The translations under genes were made by a program, and so were the position numbers. From positions 61,404 to 125,403 of the forward strand of contig CACFOQ010000004.1 in NCBI GenBank assembly GCA_902567855.1: a stretch of DNA of 64,000 bases, written 5' to 3'. This stretch comes from an uncultured Alphaproteobacteria bacterium. Its GTDB lineage: Bacteria > Pseudomonadota > Alphaproteobacteria > HIMB59 > GCA-002718135. Within the stretch, counting starts at the first letter, position 1. The number at the start of each line of letters is the position of its first letter. Of this stretch, positions 59,375-64,000 are shown in pieces. Below the pieces are notes generated by a model. That model was given only the letters and a program-made list of their open reading frames with translations, did no database searches and was not told the DNA's origin.

Positions 59375-59805
59375 ATTAATTTTTCACTTATCATGTCTAC
59401 TCTTTTTTTATGTCTACCAGCTTCAAAATCAGTAGATAAAAAAATGTCTACACATTTTAAAGCTTCCTGTACATCAATAAAACGGCCTGGTAATACCAGA
59501 ACATTTGCATCATTATGCTGTCTAATCAATTTTGTTATTTCAGCATTAAAAACAAGTCCTGCTCTTATATTTTTATCACGATTAGCAGCTATTGCCATAC
59601 CATTTCCTGTTCCGCAAATTAAAATACCCTTTGATTCTTTGTCTTTTTTAATATTTTCAACTAAAGTTAAAGCAAAATCAGGATAATCAACTCGATCCTT
59701 ATTTTTAGTTCCTAAATCAAGAAGTAAATCTCTATTAACCTTAAGTATTTCTTCTTTTAATTCAAAACCAGCATGATCTGAGGCTATATAAACTCTATTT
59801 TTCAT
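59371..59805 (-). CDS. rpiB: Ribose-5-phosphate isomerase B
   Basis: IASDHAGFELKEEI, GILICGTGNGMAIAANR. Confidence 0.94.
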   Translation of the reverse strand: MKNRVYIASDHAGFELKEEILKVNRDLLLDLGTKNKDRVDYPDFALTLVENIKKDKESKGILICGTGNGMAIAANRDKNIRAGLVFNAEITKLIRQHNDANVLVLPGRFIDVQEALKCVDIFLSTDFEAGRHKKRVDMISEKLI

Positions 59806-59876
59806 ATTTTAAAATTGATTAATAATTATATCCTATTATTCATATTTTATATTAAATAAACATATTATTACAAATT

Positions 59877-61046
59877 ATGCATTCAAACAATCAATGGTTA
59901 GATCCTCTATATTTAGACAGCTTTTTGAATGAAGATGAAAAATTAATTAGAGAAAATACTAAAAAATATTGCCAAAAAAATTTACTGCCTAATGTGGTTG
60001 AAAATAACAGGAATTATTATTTTGATAGAGAAATTTATAAAGATTTTGGTAAAATGGGTTTTCTTGGTTCAACAATAAAGGGTTTTGGGTCTTCTGAAAT
60101 TAATAAAGTTTCTTATGGTTTAATTGCATTTGAGATAGAAAGTATCGATAGTAGTTACCGCTCAGCTATTTCAGTTCAATCTTCTTTAGTTTGTCATCCC
60201 ATAGATAAGTTTGGATCAAAAGAACAAAAAGAAACTTATTTACCTGATTTAGTAAAAGGTAATTTAGTGGGATGTTTTGGATTAACAGAAAGTGAAGCTG
60301 GATCTGATCCATCATCTATGAAAACAAACTTTAAAGAATTTGAAGATCATTATTTAATTAATGGTTCAAAAACATGGATAACTAATGCTCCAATAGCTGA
60401 TATCTTTTTAATTTGGGCATTAAATGAAAAAAAAGATATTAAACTCTTTTTAATACCTAAAAAAACTAAAGGTTTAAAAACTTCAACAATAGAAAACAAA
60501 ACAAGTTTAAAAATAAGTCCAACAGGTCAAATTATTTTAGAAAATGTAAAGATTCCTAAAGATAATTTATTACCTAATACCTCAGGATGGAAATCAGTTT
60601 ATTCATGTTTAAATAATGCAAGATATGGAATTTCATGGGGTGTTTTAGGGGCTGCTAATAATTGTTGGAAGATTTCAAAAGAATATACTGAAAATAGAAT
60701 AATGTTTAAAAAACCTTTGGCTAAAAATCAATTAATCCAAAAAAAATTAGCTATCATGCAAACTGAAATATCTTTGGGCTTAAGTGGATGTCTGCATGCA
60801 GGAAGAAGTTTAGATAATGGTAAAGATATAAAAATTGCTATTAGCATGCTAAAAAGAAATAATTGCAAGAAAGCTATTGAAATAGTTAGAGAGGCTAGAG
60901 ATATGATGGGAGCCAATGGATTAATAGATGAATATCATATAATGAGACATTTAATAAATTTAGAAACTGTCAAAACTTATGAGGGTGCAGAAGATATACA
61001 TGCTTTAATTTTAGGAAAATTTCAAACTGATATGGATAGTTTTTAG
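59877..61046 (+). CDS. gcdH: Acyl-CoA dehydrogenase, glutaryl-CoA dehydrogenase-like
   Basis: SSYRSAISVQSSLVCHPIDKFGS, GCFGLTESEAGSDPSSM, ARDMMGANGLIDEYHIMRH. Confidence 0.8.
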   Translation: MHSNNQWLDPLYLDSFLNEDEKLIRENTKKYCQKNLLPNVVENNRNYYFDREIYKDFGKMGFLGSTIKGFGSSEINKVSYGLIAFEIESIDSSYRSAISVQSSLVCHPIDKFGSKEQKETYLPDLVKGNLVGCFGLTESEAGSDPSSMKTNFKEFEDHYLINGSKTWITNAPIADIFLIWALNEKKDIKLFLIPKKTKGLKTSTIENKTSLKISPTGQIILENVKIPKDNLLPNTSGWKSVYSCLNNARYGISWGVLGAANNCWKISKEYTENRIMFKKPLAKNQLIQKKLAIMQTEISLGLSGCLHAGRSLDNGKDIKIAISMLKRNNCKKAIEIVREARDMMGANGLIDEYHIMRHLINLETVKTYEGAEDIHALILGKFQTDMDSF

Positions 61047-61135
61047 ATATCAACAGATATACTGCACTTTATATATTATAATTAATTTTATTTTAATCTA
61101 TACTAAATCATACATATTTTTTTTGGAGGCACATA

Positions 61136-62248
61136 ATGAAAAAAAATTTAAAACGTCGTGATTTTATTAAAAAAGCTGGTTTAGCTGGTGCTGCTGCGAC
61201 TGCAGTATCTTCATTTGCTGCTCCTGCAATTGCTGCAGGACATCAAGAATGGATTATTTGTAGTGCATTTGGAAAAGCAGGTCTTTTAGGTCAAGCAATT
61301 CAAGCTTTTGCAGATAATATAAATAGTTATTCTGATAAATTAAAAATAAAGGTTTATCATGCTGGGGAGTTGGTTCCTGGCCTAGAATCTTTGGACGCTG
61401 TTAGATCTGGAGCTGCACAAGCTTCTTATGGAGCGCCTTACTACTGGACCAATTTATCTGATGCAATTGAATTTGTTGCAACATGTCCTTTTGGCATGAA
61501 TGCAATGGAACAAAACGCATGGTGCTACTATGGTGGTGGAATTGAAGAAGCAGATAAAATTTATAATGCTTTAGGCTTAAAATTTTTACCTATGGGTAAT
61601 ACTGGTAATCAAATGGGCGGCTGGTTCAATAAAGAAATTAATACACCCGATGATTATAAAGGCTTAAAAATGAGAATGCCTGGACTTGGAGGAAGAACTA
61701 TTGAAAAGCTTGGTGCTACTCCAGTGTTGCTGGCTGGACCTGATGTTTTACCTTCTTTGGCTTCTGGAGCAGTTGATGCTGCAGAATGGATATGTCCAGC
61801 TGCTGATTTAGGTGCAGGACTTTATCAGGCAGCTAAATTTTATTATGGACCAGGTTGGCATGAACCATCTACATTGTTAGATTTATCTATTGATCTTAAT
61901 GCGTGGGAGTCACTAGATAGTGCTACGCAAGGTTTGGTAACCAATATGACACAATCATTTAATATGACTGTTTTTAGTAGATTCCAAGCTATCAATGGAC
62001 CTGCTCTTCAAAAACTAGTGGGAGAACATGGAGTTACAATTAAGACTTTCCCAGATGAAGTTTTAATAGCTCTAGGTAATGCAGCTGGTGAAGTAGTTTC
62101 AGAAAGAGGTTCAATTAATTCTGAAACAAAAGCTATCGCTAATCACTTACTTTCATTTAGAAAAGTTATTAAAGAGTGGTTTACTAGGGGAGAACAAGAT
62201 TTCTCAAGAATTAGGGATCTGCCATTTAAGTATCCTGATTCTGTTTAA
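61136..62248 (+). CDS. TRAP transporter substrate-binding protein (Tat-like signal)
   Basis: KRRDFIKKAGLAGAAATAVSSFAAPAIA; DctP-family body. Confidence 0.88.
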   Translation: MKKNLKRRDFIKKAGLAGAAATAVSSFAAPAIAAGHQEWIICSAFGKAGLLGQAIQAFADNINSYSDKLKIKVYHAGELVPGLESLDAVRSGAAQASYGAPYYWTNLSDAIEFVATCPFGMNAMEQNAWCYYGGGIEEADKIYNALGLKFLPMGNTGNQMGGWFNKEINTPDDYKGLKMRMPGLGGRTIEKLGATPVLLAGPDVLPSLASGAVDAAEWICPAADLGAGLYQAAKFYYGPGWHEPSTLLDLSIDLNAWESLDSATQGLVTNMTQSFNMTVFSRFQAINGPALQKLVGEHGVTIKTFPDEVLIALGNAAGEVVSERGSINSETKAIANHLLSFRKVIKEWFTRGEQDFSRIRDLPFKYPDSV

Positions 62249-62264
62249 TTAATTTTTTAAATAT

Positions 62265-62295
62265 AAAAAGAGGCTTATATTATAAGCCTCTTTTT
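62265..62295. terminator. Bidirectional terminator between convergent TRAP genes
   Basis: AAAAAGAGGCTTATA-T-TATAAGCCTCTTTTT, 15-bp arms. Confidence 0.88.
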
Positions 62296-63668
62296 TAGTT
62301 AATTAATCTTGGAAGCCAGGTTGCAATTTGAGGGAAAACGAAAACCAAGATAATTGCTATTAATTGAATAAAAATAAATGGAATAACTCCTCGATAAATA
62401 TTTATTGTTCTTACAGATTTGGGAGCTACACCTCTTAAAAAAAACAAAGAGAAACCAAAAGGTGGAGTCAAAAAACTAGTCTGTAAATTTAAAGAAATTA
62501 ATATACCAAGCCAAAGAGGATCAGCTCCATTAGCTATTAATCCAGGACCTACTAAAGGAATAATAACAAAAATTATTTCTATATAATCTAAAAAAAAACC
62601 TAATAAAAAAATTGTAATCATTACAACAAATAGTGCCCCATATTCTCCACCAGGTAAATTTGTTAAAAAATTACTAATCATATCATCACCTTCAAATCCT
62701 CTAAAAACAAGAGAAAACATTGATGCTCCAATTAATATTATAAATACAAAAGAACTCATTTTAACTGTCGTAATGGCAGCACCTGAAATATTTTTTAAAT
62801 TTAATTCATTTCTAAATAAAGCTAATAAGGCTGCACCTGCAGCTCCTACTGATGCAGATTCTGTTGGAGTAGCTATACCCATAAATATTGAACCAAGAAC
62901 AGATAAGATTAAAAAAATAGGAGGTATGACTTCAAAAATAGCAGTTTTAATTTTTTCAGATTGAGTTTTTTGTGATTTTAGTATGGGTAAATCTGAAGGT
63001 CTAAGTTTAGCTATTATTAAAATATAGATAATAAACATACCTACTAAAATTAAACCTGGAATTAAAGCTCCTGCAAATAAATCTATTGCAGTAACTGGTA
63101 AGGGGGCTAAATCTCCAGTCAAAAGACCTGCTTCTTCATTTGCTCCTTGCAACATTTCTGCAAGTAATATCAAAACTATTGATGGAGGAATAATTTGTCC
63201 TAAAGTACCAGCAGCACAAATTGTTCCTGTAGCAATTTTTTCATCATAACCAGCTTTCAACATAGAAGGTAAAGCTAACATGCCCATCGTTACAACTGTA
63301 GCGCCAACAATACCTGTAGAAGCCGCAAGTAACATACCTACTAAGACTACTCCTATTCCTAAACCACCTCTTATAGATCCAAATAAATCACCAATTGAGT
63401 CTAATAATTTTGAAGCAATCTTAGTTTTTTCAAGCATTACGCCCATAAATATAAATAGAGGGACAGCCACCAATGCCTCATTAATCATAATGCCATAAAT
63501 TCTCTGTGGAAAAAAAAATAACATTCTAAAATTAAAAATATCTAAGAAATCACCAATGAAAGCAAATATTAATGCTGAACCAGCTAAAGTAAAAGCAACA
63601 GGAAAACCAAAAAGCAATAAAGCTAAAGTAGTGATAAACATAATTATTGCTAAAATTTCAGGAGTCAT
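62295..63668 (-). CDS. TRAP transporter large permease (DctM-like)
   Basis: FGFPVAFTLAGSALIFAF, LFIFMGVMLEKTKIA, GTLGQIIPPSIVLILLAEM. Confidence 0.92.
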   Translation of the reverse strand: MTPEILAIIMFITTLALLLFGFPVAFTLAGSALIFAFIGDFLDIFNFRMLFFFPQRIYGIMINEALVAVPLFIFMGVMLEKTKIASKLLDSIGDLFGSIRGGLGIGVVLVGMLLAASTGIVGATVVTMGMLALPSMLKAGYDEKIATGTICAAGTLGQIIPPSIVLILLAEMLQGANEEAGLLTGDLAPLPVTAIDLFAGALIPGLILVGMFIIYILIIAKLRPSDLPILKSQKTQSEKIKTAIFEVIPPIFLILSVLGSIFMGIATPTESASVGAAGAALLALFRNELNLKNISGAAITTVKMSSFVFIILIGASMFSLVFRGFEGDDMISNFLTNLPGGEYGALFVVMITIFLLGFFLDYIEIIFVIIPLVGPGLIANGADPLWLGILISLNLQTSFLTPPFGFSLFFLRGVAPKSVRTINIYRGVIPFIFIQLIAIILVFVFPQIATWLPRLIN

Positions 63669-64000
63669 TTCGAAAAATATATAAAAGATAATTAATTATT
63701 TTTGAAATAGCTTGAAGAAAAAGAAGTATAACAAATAATAATATTGCAAACTTCAATAGAAACAACATACTAAGCCCTCCTGCTTCTCTAGAAATTTCAT
63801 TCATTTGCCAAGATTTATAAACAAAAGGATAACTAAAAGTCCAAATAATATACAATAATGGAAATAGAAAAAAAATGATACCTACTAAGTCAACTATAGT
63901 TTTATAAATTTGGGAAGAACTTCTATAAATAATATCAATTCTAACATGATCATCATTTAAATAAGTAAAACCTGCACCTAACATAAAAATATAAGCATGC
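63658..64000 (-). CDS. TRAP transporter small permease (DctQ-like), runs off the window
   Basis: ORF continues to the window edge; YLNDDHVRIDIIYR DctQ-like motif; overlaps dctM start. Confidence 0.8.
   Translation of the reverse strand, partial: HAYIFMLGAGFTYLNDDHVRIDIIYRSSSQIYKTIVDLVGIIFFLFPLLYIIWTFSYPFVYKSWQMNEISREAGGLSMLFLLKFAILLFVILLFLQAISKIINYLLYIFRNDS

Noticed and set aside
59393-59686. 97-aa ORF antisense to rpiB
   Set aside because: Fully antisense to a confident rpiB; no motif support.
1-64000. CRISPR arrays, retron/DGR repeats or rRNA genes
   Set aside because: No regularly spaced repeat arrays, reverse transcriptase or rRNA sequence recognised on reading the window and the ORF track.

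Overview
AT-rich, gene-dense, streamlined alphaproteobacterial chromosome segment; gene content resembles marine Pelagibacterales-type genomes (lineage inferred from gene content only). Most of the window is ordinary: umuDC, the aapJQMP amino-acid ABC operon, fatty-acid/ketone metabolism, a thiamine transporter under a TPP riboswitch, and housekeeping blocks (rplM-rpsI-argC-hom-recJ; rpmF-plsX-ihfA; thiL-nusB-ribHBED-nrdR-glyA-rpiB). The standout is a 1,708-bp insertion at tRNA-Pro(TGG) (about 32567-34319). It is bounded by two identical 45-bp direct repeats running from the anticodon loop to the encoded CCA end, so one copy is part of the intact tRNA and the other is an orphan 3' tRNA fragment. 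It carries only two directly abutting genes, an NPPF-motif DNA methyltransferase and a probable PD-(D/E)XK nuclease, with their own promoter, operator-like palindromes and terminator. No integrase is present. It looks like a minimal, non-autonomous, tRNA-borne restriction-modification-like cassette. Second in interest is a cluster joining MTA/5-deoxyribose salvage enzymes (mtnP, mtnA, aldolase-SDR fusion) to iolB/iolC/IolJ-like genes. Other points: a GTTC-N7-GTTC SOS box upstream of umuD, TPP-riboswitch sequestration of the Shine-Dalgarno, a RibBA with a degenerate GTP cyclohydrolase II half, and ABC operons without a local ATPase.
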